A stretch of DNA of 64,000 nucleotides from an uncultured Clostridia bacterium (lineage in GTDB: Bacteria; Bacillota; Clostridia; TANB77; CAG-508): assembly GCA_948676835.1 (NCBI GenBank), contig CAPOZU010000012.1:3527-67526 (forward strand). The letters run 5' to 3'. Made by a program: the position numbers and the translations under genes. The notes below the pieces were generated by a model. The model was given only the letters and a program-made list of their open reading frames with translations, did not search any database and had not been told where the DNA came from. Numbering within the stretch: position 1 is the stretch's first letter; each line of letters starts with the position of its first letter. This document shows positions 33,056 through 43,492 of the stretch, piece by piece.

Positions 33056-33085
33056 ACAAATGAGAATAATAAAAATAAAAAATTC

Positions 33086-33114
33086 TTGATATATAAACTT
33101 TAAAATAGTATTAT
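33086..33114 (+). promoter_or_regulatory. Promoter of the 33140-33937 gene
   Basis: TTGATA (33086-33091), a 17-nt spacer and TATTAT (33109-33114). Confidence 0.55.
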
Positions 33115-33139
33115 ATAAAATATAAAGGAGAAAAAGGTA

Positions 33140-33937
33140 ATGTTAAATTTTATAGTAGCAATAATAGTTTTTTTTATCAGTATGATATTTATAACTAAAA
33201 TATATAGAAAATGTAAAAATACATATGAAAAGATTATTTTTATACTAATGTACCTAATTTTTTTATCACCAACAATAGTATTTTATCTTGATTTGTACAA
33301 TATTCCGTCTATGTTTGGATATGATAAGAAGATTGATACTCAAAACTGGCTATCTTATATAATGAACTATATAGGAACTATTATTTCTGCAGTAATAGGT
33401 GCTGTATTTTTAGTATATATGACAATGTATCAAATAAATAAAAACAATGAAGACAATGATAAAAGAGATAAAGAAAACTATAGAATTCAAAATATGCCAT
33501 TACTAAATTATGAAATTAATGGATATAATAATGAAGTAAGAAAAGATAGTAATATAAAAACAGATATTGAAAGTAATACAGGAAAAATATATTATTTGAA
33601 TATAAAAATTGAAAATATTGGTTTAGCTAGTATTAAGGATATTATTATAAAAATAAATTCTGATATTATAAAAGAAACGCAATATTTAATTAGTGATAAA
33701 TCTAGAAATATTTTGAAAAAAGATAAGAGTATAGAGATACATAAAAATTATTATTTAGAAGAGAAGAATAAGTATAAATTTATTTTAGAGGTTTATTATC
33801 AAGATCTTTTAAATAATTGGTATTCTCAAAATATAGAAATTGATTATAATACTAATAATATTGAAAAGATAAATTATGTTGTAAAAAAAGAAGAACTGTT
33901 AGACGGAAGAATTGATGTAAGTTTTACCAATAATTGA
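33140..33937 (+). CDS. Hypothetical membrane protein
   Basis: The protein has 265 residues. Three membrane helices (about 2-20, 33-52, 75-97) are followed by a cytoplasmic, beta-rich domain (about 125-240) with a 'LNIKIENIGLASIKDIIIKI' motif like an immunoglobulin-type strand pair. The family is not recognised. It stands alone just outside the right end of the element. AAGGAG precedes the start. Confidence 0.65.
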   Translation: MLNFIVAIIVFFISMIFITKIYRKCKNTYEKIIFILMYLIFLSPTIVFYLDLYNIPSMFGYDKKIDTQNWLSYIMNYIGTIISAVIGAVFLVYMTMYQINKNNEDNDKRDKENYRIQNMPLLNYEINGYNNEVRKDSNIKTDIESNTGKIYYLNIKIENIGLASIKDIIIKINSDIIKETQYLISDKSRNILKKDKSIEIHKNYYLEEKNKYKFILEVYYQDLLNNWYSQNIEIDYNTNNIEKINYVVKKEELLDGRIDVSFTNN

Positions 33938-34087
33938 TTGTGTCATGAATGACACAAAATTTTAAAAATACACAAAAAATAATGTCAGATATGATATTTA
34001 TTTCTTGTGTAATTTTTATTATAATTCTTTTGTGAAATTTAAGAATGTATAATTTTCTTAATATTTGTAGCAGAAAGGAGAAGAAAT

Positions 34088-34312
34088 ATGAACTATCAAA
34101 ATCTTTTTAATTCTCAATATATTAATGAAGAGTATTTCAGAAGATTGCAACAACAAAGTTTTGAAAGTTATCAAAATATTGAGTTTTCAAAAATGCTGAA
34201 AGGTCTAGATGATTTTATAAGGGCCGCAAAAAATATTGCACCTCAATATCAGCAGGAAGCATTTAATGCATGCGTGACAAAAATATATACAGAATTGTTT
34301 AGAAATCAATAG
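34088..34312 (+). CDS. Small hypothetical protein
   Basis: The protein has 74 residues, Gln/Asn/Phe-rich and mostly helical (MNYQNLFNSQYINEEYFRRLQQ...), with a good ribosome site (AAAGGAG). There are no membrane segments. I do not recognise it. It is convergent with the spoVB-like gene, and a terminator lies between them. Confidence 0.65.
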   Translation: MNYQNLFNSQYINEEYFRRLQQQSFESYQNIEFSKMLKGLDDFIRAAKNIAPQYQQEAFNACVTKIYTELFRNQ

Positions 34313-34323
34313 GATTAATTCAG

Positions 34324-34352
34324 AAAAGACTTCCAAATAAGAAGTCTTTTTT
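34324..34352. terminator. Bidirectional terminator
   Basis: AAAAGACTTC-CAAATAA-GAAGTCTTTT lies between the convergent 34088-34312 and 34358-35686 genes. Confidence 0.8.
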
Positions 34353-34357
34353 CTACT

Positions 34358-35686
34358 TTATACAGCTTTCTTTCCATACACCCTCCTCACCAACTGCCAC
34401 AAACTCACAGCAAAATTAAGAGTTTCGCTGATGTAGATAGAAATGATGTAACCAATAAGACCAAGTTTAGGAACGCAGAAATATATGAAACTTGTGCTAA
34501 TAACAAGGTCGCAAATATTAACAATCATAACGCCAACTTGAGCATCAAGACCTCTAAGGACGCTGTCCACAACAGTGTCAACGTAAATTAAAGTGGCAAG
34601 AGGAGCAAAGATTTTAATATAGAAACCTATGCTAAAATCTTTGTAAAGCAGATTTCCTAAAGTATCTGCAAAAACAAATAAAATAATACTAAGTAAAATG
34701 GCAGCACCAAAAATAACCGCAAGGAGAAGTGTTGTCATTTGTTTTGTTCTTTTGTAATCTTTTTTGGCATGATATCTTGAAAATTCTGGTATTAGTAAAC
34801 TTGCAAATGATTTTACCAATATGTCTGGAAACATGATTACAGGCAAAGCCATTCCATTTATGATTCCGTATTTTGAAAGTGATTCACTACAGTGAATTCC
34901 ACTTTTTTCCAAACTTGATGGAATAATCAATTGTTTAAAAGTAGATAATCCTGAGCGTATGTAAGATGTAATTGCTATAGGAATCGAAATCCTTAAAACC
35001 TTATGTGTATAATGATTGCTTTTTGCAAGTTCTGCTTGATGATTATATTTCCTTTTATCAAAAATATATACTACATAAATAAAAACAAATGAAATTATTT
35101 CTGAAATCAAATCTCCTAAAATCAGTGCAAAGCAACTATATGTCAAACCAGAGGGTAAGTATAAACTTATTAAATATGCAGAAATAACAACTTTGGCAAC
35201 ATGCTCTATAAATTGACCAATAGCATTTTTGTAAATCCTACGGACTCCTGCTAAATATCCTGAAATTGCAGATGACATTGCTATCATTGGGAGCGCAAGT
35301 GAGAAAAGATAGATAACGGATTTGTCTACTTTGTTATGAAGACATTTTGTAATTATAAAATCAGCATTTACAAAAAATATTAAGCTAGTTGAAATGCTTG
35401 TAATTAATGTTATATAAAGACATCTTTTCATTACTTTTTTTATTCCACCTAAGTTGTCTAAAGCAAGTTCTTCAGATACAACACGTGTTACTGCAAGATT
35501 GATTCCTGAAGTTGCAAGAGTAATTCCAAAAAGATATACAGTCATTACAAGTTGATATACCCCAACCATTTCAGAACCAATTTTTCTAGAAATGTATGCA
35601 GTAAAATATATATCAATTGCTCTAAAAATTAGAGATGTAATTATAAGAAAAGAGGTATTAAAAATAAAAAATTTAAAACGTTTCAT
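34358..35686 (-). CDS. SpoVB-like polysaccharide flippase (MATE/PST fold)
   Basis: The protein has 442 residues with about 12-14 membrane helices. It belongs to the polysaccharide transporter family. The N-terminal pattern (IDIYFTAYISRKIGSEMVGVYQLVMTVYLFGITLATSGINLAVTRVVSEE) matches stage V sporulation protein B, a flippase needed for spore cortex peptidoglycan. It could also be an Amj/YkvU-type relative. It is transcribed away from the polysaccharide cluster. Confidence 0.82.
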   Translation of the reverse strand: MKRFKFFIFNTSFLIITSLIFRAIDIYFTAYISRKIGSEMVGVYQLVMTVYLFGITLATSGINLAVTRVVSEELALDNLGGIKKVMKRCLYITLITSISTSLIFFVNADFIITKCLHNKVDKSVIYLFSLALPMIAMSSAISGYLAGVRRIYKNAIGQFIEHVAKVVISAYLISLYLPSGLTYSCFALILGDLISEIISFVFIYVVYIFDKRKYNHQAELAKSNHYTHKVLRISIPIAITSYIRSGLSTFKQLIIPSSLEKSGIHCSESLSKYGIINGMALPVIMFPDILVKSFASLLIPEFSRYHAKKDYKRTKQMTTLLLAVIFGAAILLSIILFVFADTLGNLLYKDFSIGFYIKIFAPLATLIYVDTVVDSVLRGLDAQVGVMIVNICDLVISTSFIYFCVPKLGLIGYIISIYISETLNFAVSLWQLVRRVYGKKAV

Positions 35687-35859
35687 AAGCCACCTTAAAA
35701 AAGTATTTTTTTAGAGTATATGAGTGAAAATCGAAAAATAGAATTATCAAATTTCTGCATTGCCTTTATATATATAAGTCTATATATTATTGATGAAGTG
35801 CTATAGCATTATTTTGAAAAATTGGGATAAAAAACTTGAATAAAAAATGTCTAAATGTG

Positions 35860-35888
35860 TTGAATCCGTAATTACATTGTGTTATAAT
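35860..35888 (+). promoter_or_regulatory. Promoter of the exopolysaccharide cluster
   Basis: TTGAAT (35860-35865), a 17-nt spacer and TATAAT (35883-35888) with an extended TGT. A leader of about 100 nt follows. The rest of the 35687-35995 gap shows nothing else. Confidence 0.7.
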
Positions 35889-35995
35889 TTAAAATGATTA
35901 TTGCAAAAATTAATGCAATATTAAATGTAATCAAATAAAAACATATAAAAAACAATAAAAGTATAAAAGAAAATTAATTTTTGGGGGGATTAATT

Positions 35996-37357
35996 TTGAA
36001 AGGAAATGAATTATCAGTTCCATTTGATATTGATGTTTTACAAGAAAGTTTATTACATAAGATATATAGAAAGGTAATAGCTTTAGTAAAAGCAACATGC
36101 AAAAGGATTATAGAAATTTTTATATCATTAATAGGAATTATTTTATTAATTCCATTATCAATAGTTGTATTTTTTCAAAACTTAAAAAATCATGATAATG
36201 GTCCAATATTTTATGTACAAGATAGAATTGGAAAAAATGGTAAAATTTTCAAAATGTTTAAATTTAGAACAATGGTAAATAATGCTGATGAAATATTAGC
36301 AGCTATGCTACAAGATGATAAAATAAAAGATGAATATGAGAAGTATAGAAAATTTATTAATGATCCAAGGCTTACTAAATTTGGGAAAATTTTAAAAGAA
36401 ACAAGCTTAGATGAATTTCCACAATTTATAAATGTATTAAAAGGTGAAATGTCACTAGTAGGACCAAGACCATATTTACCAGGAGAAAAGGAAAGAATGA
36501 GCTCATACTATAATTACATAGTACAACATAAACCAGGAATCACAGGAGTTTATCAAATATCAGGAAGAGAAAGAGTTGAGTTTTTAGATAGACTTGATAT
36601 GGATATGAGATATCACTATAGTAGAACAATTTTATTGGATATTAAAATTGCTTTAATAACAGTGTTAGTTACTTTTAAAAGAAAGAAAACCTATGATGTA
36701 AAGGAAATGGTTTTAGATACAACAAATTATGTTCTAAGACAACTTACATTTTTAACTAAAAGAGTAATAGACATTATTGGAGCGATAGTTGGAATGTTAA
36801 TTTTAATTCCACTTACAGCTGTTGTATGGATTGGAAATAGAAGTTGTGGTGACAGGGGGCCAGTATTTTATTCTCAAGATAGAATTGGAAAAGATGGTAA
36901 GAACTTCAAAATGTATAAATTTAGAAGTATGGTTGTTGGCGCAGATGAAATTTTAAAAGAATTACTAGAAAACGATGAAGAAGCTAGAGAAGAATATAGA
37001 GAGTATAAGAAATTAAAACATGATCCTAGAGTTACAAAGATGGGAGAATTTTTAAGAAAAACAAGTTTAGATGAATTTCCACAATTTATAAATGTATTAA
37101 AAGGCGAGATGAGTATAGTAGGTCCAAGAGCATATCTTCCTAGAGAAAAGAAAGACATGAAAGATGCTTATGATAGCATAATTAGATGTAAGCCAGGAAT
37201 TACTGGTCTATGGCAAGTAAGTGGAAGAAGTGAAGTATCTTTCAAAAATAGATTAGACATGGATATTGAATATTATGAAAAATATAATCTTGGGCTAGAT
37301 ATAGAAATTTTATTTAAAACTGTAGCTACTGTTTTAAATAAAGAAGGAGCTGCATAA
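35996..37357 (+). CDS. Tandem (two-domain) phospho-sugar transferase, exopolysaccharide initiation
   Basis: The protein has 453 residues with a TTG start at 35996 behind GGGGGGA. Two complete copies of the bacterial sugar transferase domain (WcaJ/PglC type) are fused, at about 30-225 and 245-450. Each has a membrane re-entrant segment, a 'QDRIGKxGKxFKMxKFR' motif, and the catalytic pair in TSLDEFPQFINVLKGEMS. Such enzymes transfer sugar-phosphate onto undecaprenyl phosphate to start polymer assembly. A single copy is normal. It is the first gene of the cluster and overlaps the next by 1 nt. Confidence 0.88.
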   Translation: MKGNELSVPFDIDVLQESLLHKIYRKVIALVKATCKRIIEIFISLIGIILLIPLSIVVFFQNLKNHDNGPIFYVQDRIGKNGKIFKMFKFRTMVNNADEILAAMLQDDKIKDEYEKYRKFINDPRLTKFGKILKETSLDEFPQFINVLKGEMSLVGPRPYLPGEKERMSSYYNYIVQHKPGITGVYQISGRERVEFLDRLDMDMRYHYSRTILLDIKIALITVLVTFKRKKTYDVKEMVLDTTNYVLRQLTFLTKRVIDIIGAIVGMLILIPLTAVVWIGNRSCGDRGPVFYSQDRIGKDGKNFKMYKFRSMVVGADEILKELLENDEEAREEYREYKKLKHDPRVTKMGEFLRKTSLDEFPQFINVLKGEMSIVGPRAYLPREKKDMKDAYDSIIRCKPGITGLWQVSGRSEVSFKNRLDMDIEYYEKYNLGLDIEILFKTVATVLNKEGAA

Positions 37358-38467
37358 TGAAAATAGCAATGATTGGACACAAAAGAATTCCATCAAGAGA
37401 AGGTGGAGTCGAAATCGTTGTTGAAGAATTGGCAACAAGATTAGTAAAAGATAATTATGAAGTTGATGTTTATAATCGAAAAGGAAATAATGTTGCAGAC
37501 CAAAATATAAAAACACAAAAGATAAAAAAATATAAAGATGTTAATATAATTACAATACCAACAATAAATAAAAAAGGAATTGATGCGCTATTATATTCAT
37601 TTTTGGCTACTATAAGAGCTATATTTTGTAAATATGACTGCATACATTATCATGCAGAGGGAAGTTGCGGAATGTTATGGATTCCGCATTTATTCCGAAT
37701 AAGGACAGTTGTTACGATTCATGGTCTAGATTGGCAACGTTCAAAATGGGGACGGATTTGCAACAAAATATATAAAATTTGGGGAAAAATGCGCTGCAAA
37801 ATATGCTGATGAAATAATTGTTTTATCTAAAGGTGTACAAGCATATTTTAAAGACACTTATAATAGAGAAACACATTTTATTCCAAATGGGGTAAATACT
37901 TCTGAATTAAAGCAATCTAAAATAATAAAAGAAAAATATGGTTTGGATAAAGAAAATTATATTTTGTTTTTAGCAAGAATTGTGCCAGAAAAAGGATTAG
38001 ATTATTTAATTGATGCTTATAAGAAAATAAAAACAGATAAAAAATTAGTTGTTGTTGGTGGAGCAAGCCATACAAATGGTTACTATGAAGAAATTAAAGA
38101 AAAAGTCAAAGATGATGAAAGAATAATAATGACTGGATTTGTGCAGGGTGAAGAATTACAAGAATTATATAGTAATTGTTATTTGTATTGTTTGCCAAGT
38201 GATGTTGAAGGAATGCCTATTAGCTTAATGGAAGCAATGAGCTATGGTAGGAATTGTTTAGTAAGCAATATTGAAGAGAATACTCAAGTTACAGATAAAT
38301 TTGCAGCTACTTTTGAAAAAAGTAATGTTGAAGATTTAAAACAAAAATTAGAAAATTGTTTAGATGGAGAAAAGAGATTCGATGAGAAAGAGATTTCTGA
38401 TTATATCTTAGGAAAATATAATTGGGATGATATTGTTAAAGAAACAGAAAAATTGTATGAAAAATAA
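37357..38467 (+). CDS. GT4 glycosyltransferase, reading frame changes (+1) at an in-frame CGG
   Basis: Zero frame gives MKIAMIGHKRIPSREGGVEI... up to 'WQRSKWG' and then CGG at 37753-37755, after which it soon stops (TGA 37807-37809). In the +1 frame from GGA (37754-37756) it continues GFATKYIKFGEKCAAKYADEIIVLSKG through 'IPNGV', 'FLARIVPEKGLDYL' and 'SDVEGMPISLMEAMSYG' to 38467. Combined, the protein is 369 residues, normal for GT4. The enzyme would add a sugar from an NDP donor during repeat-unit assembly. It is a pseudogene if the shift is not decoded. Confidence 0.8.
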
Positions 38468-38482
38468 GAAGGGAAAAGCTAA

Positions 38483-39703
38483 ATGAAAGTTTTATTAGTA
38501 AACAAATTTCATTATTTAAAAGGTGGAAGTGAAAAATATTATTTTGAATTAGCAGAATTATTAAAAGAGCACGGACATGAAGTGGCTTTTTTCTCAATGG
38601 AAGATCAAAAGAACATCATAACTGGAGATAAAGAGTATTTTGTAGAAAAAATAGATTTAAATACTGGAAGTAAATTGAAAGCTTTGGATGTAATCTATTC
38701 TAAGACAAATTATAAAAAGATGAAAGAAGCTTTAGAAGATTTCAAACCAGATATTGTACATGTTAATAATTTTCAAAGGCAATTATCTGCCTCAATTATA
38801 AAGGCAATAAAAGAAAAAAATATTCCAATAGTATTTACTGCCCATGATGTACAAGCCATTTGTCCAGCAATAACAATGATGGATAATGATAAGAAGATTT
38901 GTGAAAAATGTATGCATGGAAAATATTTAAATTGTGTAAAGAAAAAATGTAACAAAGGTTCAACTTTAAAAAGTTTAATAGGGGCTTTAGAAGGGTATTA
39001 CTATAGAATAAATAAAATTTATACTAAAAAAATTGATTTTATTATAACTCCAAGTGAATTTTATAAAGTAAAATTAATTGAAGATGGTGTTTCAGGTGAA
39101 AAAATCGAAGCACTTCATAATTTTGTGGAATTAAGTAAATATGACATTAAAACATCAGATGAAGGATATGCATTATATTTTGGAAGGCTATCAAAAGAAA
39201 AAGGAATTCTAAACTTAATAAATGCTTTTTCAATGTTAAAAAATGGAAAATTATATATAGCTGGTGAAGGACCAGAAAAAGAAAACATTGAAAACATTAT
39301 TAAAAAAAATAATATGCAAGAGAAGGTTAAATTATTAGGATTTTTAAATTCAGATGAAATGAAAGAACATATTAGAAAATGCAAATTTGTAGTTGTTCCT
39401 TCAATATGGTATGAAAATTGTCCTTATTCAGTAATGGAAACTTTAGCAATAGGTAAGCCGGTCATAGGTGCTGATATTGGTGGAATACCAGAGTTAGTTA
39501 AAAATAACGAATGTGGTTTAACATATGATTATGATAACATTACTGAACTTTCTGAAAAAATGAAAAGAATGTTTGAAGATAAAGAATTGATTGAACGATT
39601 TGGAAAAAATGCTAAAAAGTTAGCTACCAACTTATATGGAAAAGAATTATATTATAAAAAGATAGCTAATATTTATGATAAATTAGTTAAAGGAGATAAA
39701 TAA
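38483..39703 (+). CDS. GT4 family glycosyltransferase
   Basis: The protein has 406 residues. The start motif is MKVLLVNKFHYLKGGSEKYYFELAELL and the donor-binding half is YFGRLSKEKGILNLINAF...VPSIWYENCPYSVMETLAIGKPVIGADIGGIPE (about residues 230-335), typical of retaining GT-B enzymes. A Cys-rich loop (KICEKCMHGKYLNCVKKKC, about 135-153) is common in this subgroup. It belongs to the polysaccharide cluster, 15 nt after the previous gene. Confidence 0.88.
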   Translation: MKVLLVNKFHYLKGGSEKYYFELAELLKEHGHEVAFFSMEDQKNIITGDKEYFVEKIDLNTGSKLKALDVIYSKTNYKKMKEALEDFKPDIVHVNNFQRQLSASIIKAIKEKNIPIVFTAHDVQAICPAITMMDNDKKICEKCMHGKYLNCVKKKCNKGSTLKSLIGALEGYYYRINKIYTKKIDFIITPSEFYKVKLIEDGVSGEKIEALHNFVELSKYDIKTSDEGYALYFGRLSKEKGILNLINAFSMLKNGKLYIAGEGPEKENIENIIKKNNMQEKVKLLGFLNSDEMKEHIRKCKFVVVPSIWYENCPYSVMETLAIGKPVIGADIGGIPELVKNNECGLTYDYDNITELSEKMKRMFEDKELIERFGKNAKKLATNLYGKELYYKKIANIYDKLVKGDK

Positions 39704-39707
39704 AAAG

Positions 39708-40886
39708 ATGGCTGAAAAAAAATTAAATGGTACTGTTATAGTTACATATAGATGTAATGCAAGATGTACAATGTGTAATAGATATAAAGCACCATCAAAA
39801 CCAGAAGAAGAAATTAGTTTAGAAACAATAAAAAAGTTGCCTAAAATGTATTTTACTAATATTACAGGTGGAGAACCATTTATAAGAGAAGATTTGGCAG
39901 ATATAGTAAGAGAGCTATATAAAAAATCTGATAGAATTGTTATTTCTACAAATGGTTTTTTTCAAGATAGAATTATAAAATTGTGTGAAGAATTTCCAAA
40001 TGTTGGAATTAGAATTTCAATTGAAGGATTAGAAGAAACCAATAATAAAATAAGAGGATTAGATGATGGATATAATAAAGGATATTCAACATTAAAGAAA
40101 TTGGTTGAAATGAAGCACCCTGATGTTGGATTTGGAATGACAGTTCAAGATGCAAATGCTAAAGATTTAGTTGCGTTATATGAAAAAGCAAACGAGTTAA
40201 ATATGGAATTTGCAACTGCTTCACTTCACAATAGTTTTTATTTTGTTGAAGCTAAAAATATAATTAAAGATAGAATGATGGTTGCTAAAGAATTTGAAAA
40301 TTTAGTAAACAGATTACTAGAATCAAATTCACCTAAAAAGTGGTTTAGAGCATATTTCAATCATGGATTAATTAATTATATATTTGGACAAAAGAGATTA
40401 CTTCCATGCGATATGTCTTTTGATACTTTCTTTATTGATCCATATGGTGATGTAATGCCATGTAATGGAACAAAAGATAAGGAAGTAATGGGAAATTTAA
40501 ATAACCAAACTTGGGATGAATTATGGAATTCAGAACAAGCAGAAAAAGTTAGAAAAGTTGTTAGACATTGTGATAGAAATTGTTGGATGATTGGCTCTGT
40601 TTCTCCTGCAATGCACAAATATATTTGGAAACCAGCATTTTGGGTAATTAAACATAAATTTTTAAGATTCTTTAAAAAAGAAAAATATTCTATGTTTGAA
40701 AACAAAATTGTTAGAGATTTAAGAAATGGAAAAGTTACTAAAGAAGAACTTGATAGATGTTCAACCTGTGATATGAATGCAAAAATAAATAATGGATTAT
40801 CTGAGGAATCAATGGAACAATTAAAAGAAAAGACAGGAGAAGAGATTGTTGATGCAGATATAAAAAAACAATTAGGAAATAAATAA
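39708..40886 (+). CDS. Radical SAM/SPASM-domain protein
   Basis: The protein has 392 residues. The radical SAM cluster motif is CNARCTMC (about residues 15-22). GGEPF follows, then a C-terminal part with cysteines at CDMS, CNGT, CDRNC and CSTCD, which can hold extra Fe-S clusters (SPASM-like). The substrate is not known. Members occur in polysaccharide clusters and may modify a sugar or an associated protein. It starts 4 nt after the GT4 gene. Confidence 0.85.
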   Translation: MAEKKLNGTVIVTYRCNARCTMCNRYKAPSKPEEEISLETIKKLPKMYFTNITGGEPFIREDLADIVRELYKKSDRIVISTNGFFQDRIIKLCEEFPNVGIRISIEGLEETNNKIRGLDDGYNKGYSTLKKLVEMKHPDVGFGMTVQDANAKDLVALYEKANELNMEFATASLHNSFYFVEAKNIIKDRMMVAKEFENLVNRLLESNSPKKWFRAYFNHGLINYIFGQKRLLPCDMSFDTFFIDPYGDVMPCNGTKDKEVMGNLNNQTWDELWNSEQAEKVRKVVRHCDRNCWMIGSVSPAMHKYIWKPAFWVIKHKFLRFFKKEKYSMFENKIVRDLRNGKVTKEELDRCSTCDMNAKINNGLSEESMEQLKEKTGEEIVDADIKKQLGNK

Positions 40887-40895
40887 GGTGATAAT

Positions 40896-42050
40896 ATGAA
40901 AATATTAATTGTCAGAATGTATGCTGATTTTTTGAATATAAAAAATTATAATTGCCAAGAAATAGGATTAGCCAAAGCGTTAATTAGAAAAGGAAATGTA
41001 TGTGATATTGTATTGTATACAGAAAGCAAATTTTATGAGGAAGACATAATATTTGATGAAAGTAAAAAAATTCATATTTATTATTTACCTGCAAAAAGAA
41101 TATTAAAAAATGCTTTTTTTGATTTAAAATTATATGATATTACTTCAAATTATGATATTATACAAACTGCAGAATATGATCAGATTGGTAATGTAAAACT
41201 AAGAAGAAAAGTAAATAATCATATGGTTATTTATCATGGACCATATTTATCAGAATATACAAAAGGATATAGCAAAAAATGTATTATTTCAGATTTATAT
41301 TATTTGTTTAACCCAAAATATAAAAATACATTGTGTATATCCAAAAGCAATTTGGCAACAGAATTATTAAATACTAAAGGGTTTAAAAATGTAACAACTG
41401 TTGGGGTAGGATTAGATGCAGAAAGATTTCAAAAATATATAGAATCATCTGAAAAAATAAAAGAACTAATAAAAATTAAACAAGATAATAAGTTAAAATT
41501 TTTATTATACATTGGTAAAATTGAAGATAGAAGAAATATAATGTTTCTTTTTGATATTTTAAAAAATGTATCAGAAAAAGATAAAAATATAAGACTAATT
41601 CTTGTTGGAAAAGGTAATAAAGACTATGTAAATAAATGTTTTGAATATGCTAAAGAAAAAAATATATTTGATAAAATTATTTATATAGAATCAATGCCAC
41701 AACAAGAATTACCTACTTTATATAAATGTTGTGATATTTTTTTACTACCAACACAATATGAAATATTTGGTATGGTTTTACTTGAAGCAATGTACTTTGG
41801 ACTTCCACCAGTAACTACATTAAATGGAGGTTCAAGCACGTTAATAAATCATTTGGAAAATGGATTTATATGCGATTTAAATGATATAAATTCGTGGACT
41901 AATGTGATTTTAGAACTTTTATATAATGAAAATAAAAGAATGGAAATATCACAAAAAGCATCTCAAAAAATAAAAGAGTGTTTTATGTGGGAAAAATTAG
42001 CAGACAAATTTATTGATGTATATAATAAAGTTTTGAACTCAGAAAGCTAA
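40896..42050 (+). CDS. Glycosyltransferase (GT4-like)
   Basis: The protein has 384 residues. The GT-B C-terminal pattern is FLLYIGKIEDRRNIMFLFDILKNV... then CCDIFLLPTQYEIFGMVLLEAMYFGLPPVTTLNGGS (about residues 280-315). The N-terminal half is less typical. It is probably a repeat-unit glycosyltransferase. It lies 9 nt after the radical SAM gene. Confidence 0.85.
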   Translation: MKILIVRMYADFLNIKNYNCQEIGLAKALIRKGNVCDIVLYTESKFYEEDIIFDESKKIHIYYLPAKRILKNAFFDLKLYDITSNYDIIQTAEYDQIGNVKLRRKVNNHMVIYHGPYLSEYTKGYSKKCIISDLYYLFNPKYKNTLCISKSNLATELLNTKGFKNVTTVGVGLDAERFQKYIESSEKIKELIKIKQDNKLKFLLYIGKIEDRRNIMFLFDILKNVSEKDKNIRLILVGKGNKDYVNKCFEYAKEKNIFDKIIYIESMPQQELPTLYKCCDIFLLPTQYEIFGMVLLEAMYFGLPPVTTLNGGSSTLINHLENGFICDLNDINSWTNVILELLYNENKRMEISQKASQKIKECFMWEKLADKFIDVYNKVLNSES

Positions 42051-42076
42051 TATAAGATATTAAAGAAAGGGAATAT

Positions 42077-43484
42077 ATGAAAAGAGAAAATTTATTAATA
42101 AAAAATACACTTATTATATCAATAGGAAAAATTTGTACACAATTAATTACCTTTTTTTTATTACCTTTATATACAGGAGTTTTATCTACACATGAATTTG
42201 GAATAGTTGATTTATTAAATACATTAGTATCTTTACTATTACCAATAATTACATTTAAAATAGAAGAAGCTATTTTTAGAGAAATGGTTGAAAATAGAGA
42301 CAATAAACAAAATGAGAAAAAAATTGTATCTAACGGGTTATGTGCACTTTTAATACAAATTATAGTATTTCTAATTTTATTTATTATAGCATACCAATTT
42401 ATTCAAAATGATTATAAAATTTTCTTAGCAACAAATGTTATAGCATATGCTTTTTCGTCAGTATTTTTGCAAATTTCACGTGGTTTTGGTGATAATGTAA
42501 AATATTCTATTGGAAGTTTTATTAGTGCATTATTTACAATAATTTTTAATGTTTTTTTCATAGTTGGTCTTAAATTAGGTGCACAGGGAATGCTACTAGG
42601 AACATTATTAGGTCAAATTACTTGTACATTTTTTTTATTTTTAGGATTAAAAATTCACAATTATTTAGATTTTAAATTAGTTAGCTTAAATAAAATAAAA
42701 GATTTATTAAAATACTCAATTCCTTTAGTTCCGAACGCTATTTCATGGTGGATATTTAATGCATCTGATAGAGTAATTGTATCAACTTTTTTAGGAATAG
42801 CTAAAAATGGTATTTTAGCTGCTTGTTCAAAATTTTCATCTGCTTATGTAACAGTATATTATATATTCCATACAAGTTGGACAGAATCTGTTATGATGCA
42901 TTTTAAAGATGATGATTTTGAAGAATATTTTAATAAGATGTTTAATACAATAATTGCTTTTTTTGCATCTTTAGCTATTGGAATTGTTGCTTGTATGCCA
43001 TTTGTTTTTCCAATAATGATAAATTCAAATTATTCTGAAGGTTATAATTTAATTCCTATATTAATGATGGGGGCTTTATTTAATGCAGTTGTTGCACTTA
43101 TGAGTTCTATATATTTAGCTAATAAAAACACCAAAACAATTGCTAATATATCTTTTATTTCAGCGCTAATTAATATTATAACTCATTTTGCTTTATTAAA
43201 TTCATGTCGGTTTATATGCTGCTGCAATATCAACATTTATTGCTTATTTTAGTATGACAATAAATAGAATAAGGGATATAAATAAAAGATATTTTAAAAT
43301 TATTATAGAAAAAAAAATAGTAATAAGTTTTCTTGTTGTATTAATTTTGGTTTTTTCTTTTTATTACATAAATACAACTATTTTAAATGTACTATCATTA
43401 ATAATAGCTGTTATATATGCAATTTTTATAAATAAAGATATAATACAATCAGCTTTTAAAATTATAATAAAAAAATTAAAGTGA
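42077..43484 (+). CDS. Wzx-type polysaccharide flippase, reading frame changes (+1) at an in-frame CGG
   Basis: Zero frame encodes about 375 residues of a PST-family flippase (KRENLLIKNTLIISIGKICTQ, GVLSTHEFGIVDLLNT), ending shortly after CGG at about 43208-43210. The +1 frame from GGT continues GLYAAAISTFIAYF and more helices to TAA 43482. Combined it is 468 residues, normal for Wzx with 12-14 helices. It would move the lipid-linked repeat unit across the membrane. This is the second gene of the cluster with this disruption. Confidence 0.8.
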
Positions 43485-43492
43485 GAGAAAAT

